A stretch of DNA of 64,000 nt from Vibrio owensii CAIM 1854 = LMG 25443 (GCF_000817815.1 NZ_JPRD01000020.1:124001-188000); one strand, 5' to 3'. Counted from the first letter of the stretch, positions 34,559 to 46,569 are shown. Program-made: numbers and translations. Notes: generated from the letters alone by a model not told the origin.

Positions 34559-35692
34559 ATGTCTGAAACGACACTTAAAAACACGTACTTGGCTCGTGAG
34601 CGCGCAACGCAATCACTGATTACTCCTCACACTTACTACGCGCAGTTGGCGCATCGCATTAACCACTCACCTCAATTTGAACATGGACGCGTCAAAGACA
34701 AGATGCCAAATGTGCCAAGCCCTCAGTCTTTTTGGCAAGTGTGCTGGGCCTACATGGGTGGACGTTCGCCGCTCAGTCCCGATAACCAGTTGCCTTATTC
34801 ATCGATAGAGCCGACGCGGTTTGAGCAGCGACAACAAGCGATGCGAGTCACTTGGCTCGGGCATTCCACTTTGATGATTGAGACAGATGGCGTGCGCATT
34901 CTGACTGACCCTGTATTCGACTATGCGTCGCCTTTGATTGCTAAGGCATGGTTTGAGCGCAATATCCCCAATACAGCTGTACGTGATAGCTTGCCGATTC
35001 CGGATGTCATCGTGATCTCTCATGATCATTACGATCACCTCGAAGCCTCGACCATACGTTACTATTCTGATAAATCCGTAACATTTTACGTGCCACTCGG
35101 TGTCGGTAAGCATCTGATTCGTTGGGGCGTTAAACCTGATAACGTGGTGGAATTTGATTGGTGGGAGAGCGTTTATTATGCCAATGTTGAGTTGATATGT
35201 ACGCCAGCCAATCACAACTCAGGGCGCACTTATCTGGATAAGAATTCGACCTTATGGGCATCTTGGGTGGTAAAAGGGCAGCAAGAGACCCTCTATTTCA
35301 GCGGCGACAGTGCATACGATAGCCACTTTGCACAAATTGCTCAGCGTTGCGGCCCGATTGATATCGCCTGTTTGGAAGTCGCGGCAGATGTGAAAGGCAA
35401 CCAAGGTTATCCGGTTGAGAACTGGGGACACATGCAAGCGCATCACACCGTACGCGCATTCAAAGACCTGCAAGCGAAGAAGTTGCTACCTGTGCACTGG
35501 GCAACGTATGAGCTGTTTACGCACAAATGGGATGAGCCCATTGAGGACTTGATTGAACATTGCCAAGCTGATCACATTGAGCTGATAACTCCGATGGCGG
35601 GAGAGAGTTTTTACGTGGCAAAAGAATATAAAAATAAGCCTTGGTGGCAAGCCAATAAATTATGTGAGCAAGCTAGAAAAATACGGATATAA
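34559..35692 (+). CDS. MBL-fold metallo-hydrolase, NAPE-PLD-like
   Basis: 377 residues. Metallo-beta-lactamase fold with the metal motif HDHYDHLE (SHDHYDH), a second ligand in PANHNSGR, Asp in YFSGDSAYDSHF, and a distal His in LLPVHWATYELF. The order VTWLGHSTLMIETDGVRILTDPVF at the start of the domain and the WGVKPDNVVEFDWWE segment place it with the NAPE-PLD/UlaG-like group, which cleaves phosphodiesters of N-acyl phosphatidylethanolamine in animals. The bacterial substrate is uncertain. No signal peptide; about 80 residues precede the domain. Monocistronic. Confidence 0.88.
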   Translation: MSETTLKNTYLARERATQSLITPHTYYAQLAHRINHSPQFEHGRVKDKMPNVPSPQSFWQVCWAYMGGRSPLSPDNQLPYSSIEPTRFEQRQQAMRVTWLGHSTLMIETDGVRILTDPVFDYASPLIAKAWFERNIPNTAVRDSLPIPDVIVISHDHYDHLEASTIRYYSDKSVTFYVPLGVGKHLIRWGVKPDNVVEFDWWESVYYANVELICTPANHNSGRTYLDKNSTLWASWVVKGQQETLYFSGDSAYDSHFAQIAQRCGPIDIACLEVAADVKGNQGYPVENWGHMQAHHTVRAFKDLQAKKLLPVHWATYELFTHKWDEPIEDLIEHCQADHIELITPMAGESFYVAKEYKNKPWWQANKLCEQARKIRI

Positions 35693-36148
35693 TATGACGG
35701 CGCTTCAATAATACCTCGGTTAATTTAATCAACTTTCTTGCTCCTTATAACAAGGATTTTACTGGTCATCGATTCAATAAATTACCAGTGAGTCACTATT
35801 TTTCTGTGATCCCTCACGATAATAAATCTCTGAGTACAACTTTTTGATACTTCTTACCTAATAAAATAACCTTCTGAGAGAAAACTTTTACTAAAAATCT
35901 TTGTGAACTTAATTTTACGCATCAAAACAATTATACTCGTCGCCATACTGATAAGGCTTAAAATAGATGGTCAAAGTGTGAACGCAATGAGTAAAACTTG
36001 ATCAGTTAACAACTAGTAAAAGTCTCATCGTTGAAACCGATTTAATTGATAAAGAGTGCTGGGAATAATTGGAACCAGCATCACAAGAGTAGGATTCTCT
36101 TGAATATATCATCAGGGATGCTGAAGAAATTAAAACAGGCATTGTTAG
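35693..36148. other. AT-rich intergenic region (456 bases)
   Basis: No gene supported. Only short inverted repeats are visible (ACTGGT/ACCAGT near 35771-35793; GCTGG/CCAGC near 36059-36079). It contains the promoter region of the following HTH gene, but no convincing hexamer pair. Base composition is markedly AT-rich compared with the genes on both sides. Confidence 0.5.
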
Positions 36149-36916
36149 ATGAATAATTCTGCAACGTATTTACTTGCTGCTTTACGAGAAAAAATTAAAG
36201 AGAAAGGGATTTGTTATTCCGATCTCTCTGCTGGAATGGGGATTCCTCTATCAACCATTAAGAGACAGTTACACAATACGTCTTTAGGGTTGGACAAAAT
36301 ACTCTCGTATGCCACTCATTTAGATACTGACTTAGTCGAATTGTCCATGCGTGGTAAACAGCTGCAACAAGAAAACGAGCAATTTATCACCGACATTAAC
36401 AGTGACATATTTCACCAGTATCCGTACCTGTTTGATTTCTTGTATTTATTACGTCGGAAGGAATGGTCTCCGCAAGATATTGCGAGCAAATACCAATTGA
36501 CCCATACCTCGATCACCCTTTATTTCCGCGCATTGGAAATGATGGATTACATCGAGCTAAAAGGTGATGACCAATACCGCTTTAAAGACCAAGGTCGCTT
36601 TATTTTCGAAGAAGGCTCCAAGCTCGATACTTTGTTTGCTAAGCGCTTTCGAGATGAAGTGTTTAGCCATGATGTGCGACCACCGATTTGCATGGGACGC
36701 ATTGCTATCACTGAAGAGCAGGAAGAGAAACTGGCGAATGAGGTGTACAACAAACTGATAGAGTTTGATGTGCAAAACAAGAGCGGAGAAGGCAGTAAGC
36801 GACTGAGAAACGTCTTGATGACCTACACGCCGGGCAATCAGATATTCCTTTCGGATACGATTCCGAATATTGACGGTGAATTATTAAAAGCCATCTCGAT
36901 GGCGAATGAAAAATAG
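36149..36916 (+). CDS. XRE-like helix-turn-helix regulator
   Basis: 255 residues. The N-terminal 60 residues form a lambda-repressor-type HTH (LREKIKEKGICYSDLSAGMGIPLSTIKRQLHNTSLGLDKILSYATHL). A second winged-helix-like stretch is at about 95-150 (LRRKEWSPQDIASKYQLTHTSITLYFRALEMMDYIELKGDDQYRFKDQGRFIF). The C-terminal part is helical. No effector domain recognised. Ribosome site poor. It lies directly upstream of the GH63-type lipoprotein gene on the same strand with a 260-base gap, so it may control that gene; this is inference. Confidence 0.75.
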   Translation: MNNSATYLLAALREKIKEKGICYSDLSAGMGIPLSTIKRQLHNTSLGLDKILSYATHLDTDLVELSMRGKQLQQENEQFITDINSDIFHQYPYLFDFLYLLRRKEWSPQDIASKYQLTHTSITLYFRALEMMDYIELKGDDQYRFKDQGRFIFEEGSKLDTLFAKRFRDEVFSHDVRPPICMGRIAITEEQEEKLANEVYNKLIEFDVQNKSGEGSKRLRNVLMTYTPGNQIFLSDTIPNIDGELLKAISMANEK

Positions 36917-37020
36917 TGACTATTTAATCACAAAATAAAGAATTTATATTAAGTGGGTGTGTTTGATAATGAATGCATCAAAGACCCACTATTATCCAAA
37001 ATTAATGACCTGTTATTTAA

Positions 37021-39867
<2,847 letters not shown>

Positions 39868-40388
39868 GGCTCATTCGTCACTAACAACGAGAAGATTTGG
39901 GCGTTGCAGATGACCCCCCTAGCATCTGCAATCGCTTCATCCTCTTCAAATTAGGCTCAATAAGATCAAACCGGACGGTGATCTCCGTCCGGTTTTTGTA
40001 GAGTTAAAACACTACTTTTCGGCACTTTTCAAAAACTTGTAGGCAAGAAAAATTGCGCTACAAAGCCACTTTCCTTTAAAAACCAATAGTTAACCACCCC
40101 GCATTTCGTTCTGTCTATTTTCGATACATAACATTTATAAAATGATCGTTTAACTGTTTTGTAACAAAATATATCCTTCATAAATCAATGAGGTCGTTAA
40201 ATATTCATACGAAAGCATTAAGAGTTGTCCTAACCTCGCCGCTGGCCAGCCGCTCCGAGCCGAAATCATTCCTAAACTCTACTCTTCCGCTTGAATCTAC
40301 CTCATTCTAAGGAGCGTATTGATAAATACCTCACTTTCTTAGTAGTCAGCATGACGTGTTGCGACGCAGCACCATCAAGGAAGGTGAC
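39868..40388. other. Intergenic region after GH63 gene (521 bases)
   Basis: Holds the GH63 terminator at 39969-39997. The remaining roughly 390 bases are AT-rich with no gene, repeat or clear promoter that I can support. Confidence 0.5.
39969..39997 (+). terminator. Intrinsic terminator of the GH63 gene
   Basis: AACCGGACGG, short loop, CCGTCCGGTTTTTG. Confidence 0.9.
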
Positions 40389-41108
40389 ATGAACTGTTTA
40401 CAGACCAGCCTTTATAACTTGCTAGAAGACAATAACTTTGTACCCTCTAAAGAGTACAAAGCCTCTATTGCAAGCTACCTACATTCCGATTCCTCACTTA
40501 CACCTCAAGCGATGGGCAAGCTCACTGGAGAAATATTCCAGAGCAAACAAACCATGGCGTATTACTTGCTGCACAATGCCATCAACGAAGAAGAGGGCGC
40601 AGAGCGACTCAAAATGATTGCCAATCGTTATGCGCAAGGGGAAATGAAGCAGCAAATCATGCATCACTGCCAAAACGACAGAAACCACTCGGCCATGTAC
40701 GCCAGTTTGATCCCATTAACGGGTTACCAAACCGAGGTATACCAAGAAGAAAAGTCGAGTGATTTCAGCAATGTGAGCAACTTTTACGACGACATTAAAA
40801 TCCATCTTTTCCGAGCTCACTCCGTCGAACTTCGTTCTTGGTGTCTATTAGTTTCTCAACTGAGTTTTATTGACCAATCGGATATTCCGTATTTGAAAGA
40901 GATGCGACCGACCATTCAGCAGATTTTAGATGATGAGGTGAGGCAGGTTTCCTACACGGCGCAACACGTTAGCCAGTGGTTGGAAGAAGATCCGTCATTG
41001 TGCCAAGCCTTCACGCAATGCATGAACCACACCTACCGCGAAACATGGGACTACCTTGCCTCCATGGCGGAGTTCATGCGAGACAGTGCGCCTTACTTTA
41101 TGGTCTAG
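40389..41108 (+). CDS. Conserved helical protein, possible ferritin-like fold
   Basis: 239 residues from the ATG at 40389, which has GGAAGG six bases upstream (an in-frame ATG at 40356 lacks one). All-helical, without signal peptide or membrane segments. Two helix pairs carry acidic/His patterns reminiscent of ferritin-like di-iron proteins: LTGEIFQSKQTMAYYLLHN then QNDRNHSAMY (DxxH), and HSVELRSWCLLVSQ then LDDEVRQVSYTAQH. The second ExxH is missing, so metal binding is uncertain. I do not recognise the family. Monocistronic and convergent with the DUF2805 gene. Confidence 0.65.
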   Translation: MNCLQTSLYNLLEDNNFVPSKEYKASIASYLHSDSSLTPQAMGKLTGEIFQSKQTMAYYLLHNAINEEEGAERLKMIANRYAQGEMKQQIMHHCQNDRNHSAMYASLIPLTGYQTEVYQEEKSSDFSNVSNFYDDIKIHLFRAHSVELRSWCLLVSQLSFIDQSDIPYLKEMRPTIQQILDDEVRQVSYTAQHVSQWLEEDPSLCQAFTQCMNHTYRETWDYLASMAEFMRDSAPYFMV

Positions 41109-41146
41109 GAACAGAACACTTGAGTTTAAAGGCTTGGCCGAGAGGC

Positions 41147-41398
41147 TCAACGTTGTTTGTACTGCGTTGGGCAATAGCCTCTGTTCACGTCTGGTGAGCG
41201 CAGTTTTAAGTGTTTGGTGTTGCGTCCAGATACACGTTGACGCCAAAGCTTGAAACTGCGGGGTTTGAGGTGGCGACGCATCAGGCTGATAACGCCATTT
41301 TCGTTCAGGCCGAATTGATGCTCAATGGCTTCAAACGGGGTTCGGTCTTCCCATGCCATTTCTATGATTCTGGATAGTGCGTCGTCGCTGAGTGTCAT
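41147..41398 (-). CDS. DUF2805 / TIGR03643 family protein
   Basis: 83 residues. The sequence RIIEMAWEDRTPFEAIEHQFGL is the family signature, followed by VISLMRRHLKPRSFKLWRQRVSGRNTKHLKLR. The first half looks like a helix-turn-helix and the second is very basic, so nucleic-acid binding is plausible, but function is not established. TAGGAACAC precedes the ATG. Convergent with the preceding gene and alone. Confidence 0.85.
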   Translation of the reverse strand: MTLSDDALSRIIEMAWEDRTPFEAIEHQFGLNENGVISLMRRHLKPRSFKLWRQRVSGRNTKHLKLRSPDVNRGYCPTQYKQR

Positions 41399-41527
41399 GG
41401 TGTGTTCCTAATCAAAGTTGCCTATTTAAGCTTAGGAACACACATACGTAATCTACGCCGAAACGGTTTAATTGGAAGCCGCTTTTAACCGATAAAATGA
41501 GGAAATAAAGTTAGGAATAGCAACGAG

Positions 41528-41947
41528 TTATTTCTGTGGTTTAAGCTCGACCACATTGCCTTCTGGATCTTCTAAATACACAGAGCGACCGAAGCCCTGA
41601 GCACCATATCGTTCGGCAAACTCTTCAACGTGGACGTTATGTTGATGAAGATATTCAAGCAACTCAGACTCTTCAAAAGGCGCAATTTGCAGGCAGAAAT
41701 GGTCGAGGTTGCGGCCATCTTGGCTTGGCGATTTACCGCCTAACTTTCCGAGTTCACTCTCAACCGTTACCAAATCAATGATGGCTGTGCCAGCACGTAA
41801 CTGTGTAAGCCCTAAGTCGGGTAACTCCCGCTCGATAGGACACCCCAATAGATCTCGATAGAAACGGAGCATCGCATCGAGATTATCCGTTCTCAATACC
41901 ACGTGGTCGAGGGCTTTGATTTCAATGGGGTTACGCTGGTTTGCCAT
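41528..41947 (-). CDS. VOC (glyoxalase/bleomycin-resistance) family protein
   Basis: 139 residues. Paired beta-alpha-beta-beta-beta modules: ALDHVVLRTDNLDAMLRFYRDLLGC at the start, NLDHFCLQIAPFEESEL in the middle, and YLEDPEGNVVELKP at the end. His in LDHVVL, His in LDHFCL and Glu in VVELKP match VOC metal-ligand positions, so a metal-dependent isomerase or dioxygenase-like enzyme is possible. Substrate unknown. AAAGGAAC precedes the start. Adjacent to an ArgO-type exporter on the same strand (39-base gap), so possibly co-transcribed. Confidence 0.85.
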   Translation of the reverse strand: MANQRNPIEIKALDHVVLRTDNLDAMLRFYRDLLGCPIERELPDLGLTQLRAGTAIIDLVTVESELGKLGGKSPSQDGRNLDHFCLQIAPFEESELLEYLHQHNVHVEEFAERYGAQGFGRSVYLEDPEGNVVELKPQK

Positions 41948-41986
41948 GACGTGTTCCTTTTTCGAGCATTGAGAAAAGTATACGCA

Positions 41987-42583
41987 CTAAACCAGCAAGC
42001 TGATCGCCAGAGCCAGTATGACAAAGCCAATAATGAACTCAAGAACCTGCCAAGAGCGAGCGTGCTTAAAGATGGGGATCAGCAATTTAGCGCCATAGCC
42101 AAGGCTGAAAAAGAACACGAAGGAAGCCGATACCGCACCCACTGCAAACTGCCATTTGTGTGGTTCATACTGGGTGGAAATCGATCCTAATAGCACAACG
42201 GTATCAAGGTAAACATGCGGGTTTAACCAAGTGAATGCCAAGCAGAACAGAGCGGTTTGCCATGCACTTTTGGAGGCATCACCTTCAGGATTCATCACGT
42301 GTTTTTGCGTCAATGCCGAGCGTAAACTGCTGAGACCATACCAAGTTAGGAACGCAGCACCAGCGTAACGCGCGATGGTTTCAATCAAGGGAAATTGCTT
42401 CACCAAGTAGCCAAAGCCCGCCACTCCAAGGGAAATCAAAATCGCATCGGAGAGTGCACAAATAAAGCACACCAGAAACACATGATGCTGTTTGATGCCT
42501 TGTTTCAGCACAAAGGCGTTTTGCGCTCCGATAGCAAGAATCAGTGATATGCCGAGCGTAAAGCCAGCAAGGTAGGTGGTCAT
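41987..42583 (-). CDS. LysE/ArgO-type amino-acid exporter
   Basis: 198 residues, six predicted helices. The start FTLGISLILAIGAQNAFVLKQGIK is the LysE/ArgO signature (GAQNAFVL), followed by TWLNPHVYLDTVVLLG in the middle. Closest by pattern to ArgO/LysE exporters of basic amino acids. AAGGAAGAG precedes the ATG. The VOC gene follows after 39 bases. No ArgP-like gene adjoins. Confidence 0.9.
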   Translation of the reverse strand: MTTYLAGFTLGISLILAIGAQNAFVLKQGIKQHHVFLVCFICALSDAILISLGVAGFGYLVKQFPLIETIARYAGAAFLTWYGLSSLRSALTQKHVMNPEGDASKSAWQTALFCLAFTWLNPHVYLDTVVLLGSISTQYEPHKWQFAVGAVSASFVFFFSLGYGAKLLIPIFKHARSWQVLEFIIGFVILALAISLLV

Positions 42584-42678
42584 TCTCTCTTCCTTGAACG
42601 TCGACCAAATATGGCTTCAAACCATAACCTTGTCATTGGTCTGGAGCAAGTAGCACGTAATGACGTGACCGAGAAACA

Positions 42679-42708
42679 TGAAACGCTACTCCAAAGAGTA
42701 ACGTTTCA
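42679..42708. repeat. Hairpin near the end of the DUF1254 gene
   Basis: TGAAACG (42679-42685) pairs with CGTTTCA (42702-42708), with an inner ACTC/GAGT pair. It lies 30 bases beyond the DUF1254 stop on the minus strand, with only a weak T-rich tail; likely its transcript end. Confidence 0.5.
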
Positions 42709-42737
42709 ATCTTTGCTTCACGGATTAATCGCAGCGC

Positions 42738-44045
42738 TTACTCGACTGGGGCGATCTCCGGCATCTGATATTCGCCACTTTGAATCGCTTCGTCCGCACC
42801 GTAGAAGCGCATGATGGCGTAAAACGGTTTTTCTGGTACTGGCAAGTAATTCGGGTCATCCGCATTGCTTTTCGTGTCAGAGCTCATGTGAATGGTGTAG
42901 TAACCATCTGCATCAGGCTTCATGCTGCGATCCCCACGACTGTGTCGGTTTAAGGCGTTTTTCGCCATCAAACGGTTATCACTACCGTAAATGGTTACCG
43001 ACCAAAACTCACTGACATTTGGGGCTTTAAAGCGCATCACGTAGTCATGCTTAGAGCCATCCAGCTTTTCCCCTTTGGTATCAAAATCCGTCTTGCGGTA
43101 AGACGCTTCAATAGGTGGCAAGCCCCATTGGCCAAGGTACGTGCCCTCAGCAAAGACTTCGCGTGGGGTATCGCCAAGGGTGTCGCGCGTGCCTAGTATC
43201 TGACGGGCATCCGTGACTTTCGGTGCCAACTCGATAATACGCTGCATGCCTTGTTTTTCTGCTGCTTTGGCAAGCTTCAATTGCTCAGGCGTGAAGTCGG
43301 TTTTACAAGCTTCGACACCGATAGGTTGGTATTTTTCTAACCATTGTTTATCAGCATCACCCATCGTGCCATCGCAAAGGACGAAGTTAACACGCTCCAG
43401 CCAAGTCGAATGTTTCGGATCTGGGTAGGTGCGCTGCACGGGTTTCGGTCCGTTTTGACCTAGGTACTCAGACAAGGTGCGGATAGTCCATTGATCCATA
43501 TAATCGAGTGCGATTTTCGTGTCTTCGCCACCCAGCGCCATGATTCGTCCCATCAGCTTCACTAGGTTACTGTCGACACGAATCACCTCATCGACGGAAT
43601 CCGGAACCTCACCTTGCCAATCGTTGGCCGCAAACATGAATTGGCCACCTTCTGTGCCACGCGTTCGTGAGCTGAATGCCGCGTTGGTGTAGTGACCCAT
43701 GTCCATGGTGTGCAATATCCAATAGCGTCCTTCATCCATATCTGGAACGCTGACGATAACGGGTTCAGCAGCAACGTCTAACCAGCCCATCAAGTGGAGT
43801 GTGTCGTTGTTGATGGTCGGGTGCGCGGTATAGGTGTCATCGGCCAAGCCGCGAATGTTTTGAAAGCGATTGAGTGGGTAATCATTTTCTACCGCAGTGT
43901 GGTAGAAGAATTTGTACGCCTCATCAATCGAGTATCCATAAATGTAGGCATCTTTCGCGAGTTCGCTATTGGCCGTATCGGCAAGGGCAGGTTGAGCGCC
44001 GAGTGCAGACAAACCCAACAAGGTGATAAGAAGTTTCTTTTTCAT
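42738..44045 (-). CDS. Exported DUF1254/DUF1214 domain protein
   Basis: 435 residues from the ATG at 44045, with signal peptide (MKKKLLITLLGLSALGAQPALA). DUF1254 features follow: AYIYGYSIDEAYKFFYHTA, NDTLHLMGWLDVAAEPVIVSVPD, YWILHTMDMGHYTN. The C-terminal DUF1214 part has DFDTKGEKLDGSKHDYVMRF, FWSVTIYGSDNRLMAKNALNRHSRGDR and a Pro-rich ending. These proteins are periplasmic; function is not settled. Upstream in-frame starts at 44057 and 44081 are possible. The LysR gene 44185-45102 is divergent and is the obvious regulator candidate. Confidence 0.88.
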   Translation of the reverse strand: MKKKLLITLLGLSALGAQPALADTANSELAKDAYIYGYSIDEAYKFFYHTAVENDYPLNRFQNIRGLADDTYTAHPTINNDTLHLMGWLDVAAEPVIVSVPDMDEGRYWILHTMDMGHYTNAAFSSRTRGTEGGQFMFAANDWQGEVPDSVDEVIRVDSNLVKLMGRIMALGGEDTKIALDYMDQWTIRTLSEYLGQNGPKPVQRTYPDPKHSTWLERVNFVLCDGTMGDADKQWLEKYQPIGVEACKTDFTPEQLKLAKAAEKQGMQRIIELAPKVTDARQILGTRDTLGDTPREVFAEGTYLGQWGLPPIEASYRKTDFDTKGEKLDGSKHDYVMRFKAPNVSEFWSVTIYGSDNRLMAKNALNRHSRGDRSMKPDADGYYTIHMSSDTKSNADDPNYLPVPEKPFYAIMRFYGADEAIQSGEYQMPEIAPVE

Positions 44046-44184
44046 AGCTGACATCATCCAAATAGTGTGTGGTGAATGCACTCACTATAAATTTTGTCCG
44101 CGCTATGACAGAAATGAATTGGTGGTATTTAGCTCATACCATTATTGTTATAGAGTTGGTCAAAATGCAGAAAAGGTGCTGAGC

Positions 44185-45102
44185 GTGATTGGATTTGATT
44201 ACAACTTGTTGAAGGTATTGTCGGTCATTCTCGAAACGCAAAATACCACCGTCGCAGCAGAGCGGCTCTGTACGAGCCAACCCGCCGTGAGCCGAAACTT
44301 AAGAAAGATTCGTGAGCTATTCAATGATGATATTTTGGTGAGAAAGGGAGCGGTGATGGAGCTCACCCCAAAAGCAGAAGAGCTTAAAACTCAGCTCTCT
44401 GGCCTCATCCATGACATCGAAGCGTTGGTCAATACAGAAGAGCGCTTCGACCCAAGCACCGAAAAAGCCAACCTGCGCATTGCGATAAATGCTTCTATCG
44501 CTCAGTGGTTTTCTGCCCCTTTGACTCAGTTTCTTGCCAAGGAAGCTCCACTAATGAACTTGGTGATTGAGGATTGGACAGAAGCGACGCCCGAGAAAAT
44601 TGATGCTGGAGAGATTGCCTTTGGCATTAACTATTTCCCGATGGATTTACCTAAATTCCTAGTGCAGAAGAAGGGCGGCAAAGACCATTTCGCTCTGGCT
44701 GGCCGCATCGGGCATCCATTGGAGGGAAGGCGGGTTCAACTGGATGATCTCAAGGCGGCATCGTTTGCTGTACACATCATTCCCCATTGGAACGAAAAAG
44801 AAGTGCATATCTCCCGTTTACTTCACCCCTTGTCTGTAGTGCCTAGGATTCAGCTTAGAACGAGCCATATCAATACGATTCTTAACCTAGTATCTGAAAG
44901 CGACATTCTTTTCCCATGTTCCAAATACCTTATTGAGCAATTGGATGCGCGGTTTGTTGGTCTCGATTTTGCGCAGGAGTTACCAACATTAGAAGGCAAT
45001 TTTGGCTATGTTTACAGCACCAAGAGAAGAAATGAACCAATGACACAATGGCTGAATCAATCCATTGAATCTTTGATGGCTGAGTTGGGCATTCGAGCCT
45101 GA
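44185..45102 (+). CDS. LysR-family transcriptional regulator
   Basis: About 305 residues starting at a GTG (44185) with AAAAGG eight bases upstream. The open frame continues back to 44023 but that would overlap the divergent DUF1254 start and adds a cysteine-rich stretch foreign to LysR proteins. HTH: DYNLLKVLSVILETQNTTVAAERLCTSQPAVSRNLRKIRELF, then LVRKGAVMELTPKAEEL. The effector domain follows, with FGINYFPMDLPKFLVQKKGGKDHFALAGRIGHPL, as in the NodD/LeuO-like branch. Probably regulates the divergent DUF1254 gene. Confidence 0.87.
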   Translation: MIGFDYNLLKVLSVILETQNTTVAAERLCTSQPAVSRNLRKIRELFNDDILVRKGAVMELTPKAEELKTQLSGLIHDIEALVNTEERFDPSTEKANLRIAINASIAQWFSAPLTQFLAKEAPLMNLVIEDWTEATPEKIDAGEIAFGINYFPMDLPKFLVQKKGGKDHFALAGRIGHPLEGRRVQLDDLKAASFAVHIIPHWNEKEVHISRLLHPLSVVPRIQLRTSHINTILNLVSESDILFPCSKYLIEQLDARFVGLDFAQELPTLEGNFGYVYSTKRRNEPMTQWLNQSIESLMAELGIRA

Positions 45103-45214
45103 TTCCGCATTGACGTCGTAATTGTGAGAGTAGACCTCAATTTAAACCGTACTTTCACAATAAGTTGGCGTTCCCCATTACAATATGCCCATCCATATGA
45201 AAAAGGAAAAAACG

Positions 45215-45676
45215 ATGAAAGCAGTTTGGTTGGCCGCAGGTGCATTGGCACTGAGCGGATGTTCGACAATGAACTCAGCAAATGACGTATCTCGCCCATC
45301 GGCAGAGATGTTCCCAGAGATGGAGAACATGACGAAGCACGTTTTCTATGTAGACCCAGCAAGCAACGAGGCAGATAAGCGCGTTGAGCTTGTGGTAGGT
45401 AAAATGATGGAAACAGACTGTAACCGCGTTTCTCTGGGCGGCAGTGTGAGTGAGCATTCGCTAGAAGGTTGGGGTTACACTTACTACCAAGTTGACGCTT
45501 CTCCAGCAGGCGGAATCTCTACACTAATGGCTTGTCCTGAAGACATGGAGAAGGTAGAGACTTTCATTCAAATGCCAACACGCGACCTTTACCGTTACAA
45601 CAGCAAGCTTCCTGTTGTGGTTTACGCGCCGGCGGATTTGGACGTGAACATTCGCGTTTGGGCACCTGAAGAATGA
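45215..45676 (+). CDS. Ecotin-family serine protease inhibitor, predicted lipoprotein
   Basis: 153 residues. The body is plainly ecotin: MFPEMENMTKHVFYV, KRVELVVGKMMETDCNRVSLGGSV, SLEGWGYTYYQVDASP, STLMACPEDMEK, RYNSKLPVVVYAPADLDVNIRVW. By alignment to E. coli ecotin, the reactive-site P1 residue (Met84 there) is Leu104 here, in STLMAC; Cys69 and Cys107 would form the disulfide that holds the loop. Unlike E. coli ecotin, the signal peptide ends in a lipobox (LALSGC, Cys16), so this copy is predicted to be membrane-tethered. Ecotin inhibits trypsin-fold proteases such as elastase and chymotrypsin. AAGGA precedes the ATG. The stop overlaps the mliC-like start by four bases (ATGA). Confidence 0.9.
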   Translation: MKAVWLAAGALALSGCSTMNSANDVSRPSAEMFPEMENMTKHVFYVDPASNEADKRVELVVGKMMETDCNRVSLGGSVSEHSLEGWGYTYYQVDASPAGGISTLMACPEDMEKVETFIQMPTRDLYRYNSKLPVVVYAPADLDVNIRVWAPEE

Positions 45677-45981
45677 TCGCTAAGCAGGCAAAAATCGCAC
45701 TGACATTAGGTGGTTTGCTTGCGCTTGGTGGCTGTGCCTCTACCGCGCCAGAGTATCAATACCAGTGTGATGATGGTCATCAGTTTGCAGCTAGCTTTGA
45801 TCAGGAAAAAGCGATGATCACCGTTGATGACGAGAGAGAGATTGAACTCAAACAAGTTCGCTCTGCATCTGGCGCAAAATATATGTCTGATGACCAAATG
45901 TTAGTTCTGCACACCAAAGGTGACGAAGCGATTTTGATCGTCAACGAGATATCCCAAAGTGCATGTCGCGTGACGAAGTAA
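45673..45981 (+). CDS. mliC: MliC-family membrane-bound lysozyme inhibitor lipoprotein
   Basis: 102 residues. Lipobox LGGC (Cys21). MliC features: YQYQCDDGHQFAASFD, then VRSASGAKYMSDDQMLVLHTKGDEAIL, where the Ser in SASGA and the Lys of KGDEA match residues that enter the lysozyme active site in characterised MliC proteins; Cys32 and Cys98 can form the disulfide. Inhibits C-type lysozyme in the periplasm. It overlaps the ecotin-like gene by four bases, forming a two-gene operon closed by a strong terminator. Confidence 0.9.
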   Translation: MIAKQAKIALTLGGLLALGGCASTAPEYQYQCDDGHQFAASFDQEKAMITVDDEREIELKQVRSASGAKYMSDDQMLVLHTKGDEAILIVNEISQSACRVTK

Positions 45982-46569
45982 TCGTGAAATTCAAAAGGCT
46001 TGGTTGATACCAAGCCTTTTTGTTTTCACGCTTTGTATGGTGGTCATATGCTTTCTGTGGCAATACGGTTGCAGCTTCCCTTTCTGGGTCAATCCACATC
46101 GAACAAATCCGCCTCTAGCACCCTCTTTTCTTCTTCGTAAAAACTACTTCGAAAGTTTAGGTCAAGTTACCTTGTCGTAAGTTTAAGTGAGAGATTAGCC
46201 TGTTTTATAAAATTTTAATGTTCAATGTGTTACTAAGTAAACTCATTGAAAAACTATTTGTGTCTTTTATTATTTAAAGTTTATGTAATTAATCGGGTTT
46301 ATTTTTGTTTTTGTCCAACCTTCGAAAACCTTTCCAATATCTGGCTTTCTATATTTGTTGTATTAGCTTCTAAAATTTTCTGTTTAGTATTCATTTTGTT
46401 TATTCAAGATGCTGATAATTATCAGGTTTATCTTTTGTTCGGCATTTTTGGACTATGGCGCATTTCTTACAAAATTAAAATCCTTAAGCCAATGGTCGTA
46501 AGTGCGGATTTGATATAAATTCTCATTTGGGAATATTCCCGCTATAAATATAAAAATGGAGAAATTATA
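45982..46569. other. AT-rich intergenic region (588 bases)
   Basis: Holds the mliC terminator (45993-46026) and then AT-rich DNA. An open frame with TTG start at 46246-46518 would encode a 90-residue hydrophobic peptide, but it lacks a ribosome site and a recognisable family. No repeats or clear promoter seen apart from the ribosome site of the next gene. Confidence 0.5.
45993..46026 (+). terminator. Intrinsic terminator of the ecotin-mliC operon
   Basis: AAAAGGCTTGG, six-base loop, CCAAGCCTTTTTGTTTT: an 11-base perfect stem with T-tail. Confidence 0.93.

Noticed and set aside
44023..44184. N-terminal extension of the LysR gene at 44185
   Set aside because: It would overlap the divergent DUF1254 gene start and lacks LysR similarity; the GTG at 44185 has the ribosome site.
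46246..46518. 90-codon hydrophobic frame upstream of the small exported protein gene
   Set aside because: TTG start without ribosome site, very AT-rich, no family resemblance; likely chance frame in an AT-rich gap.
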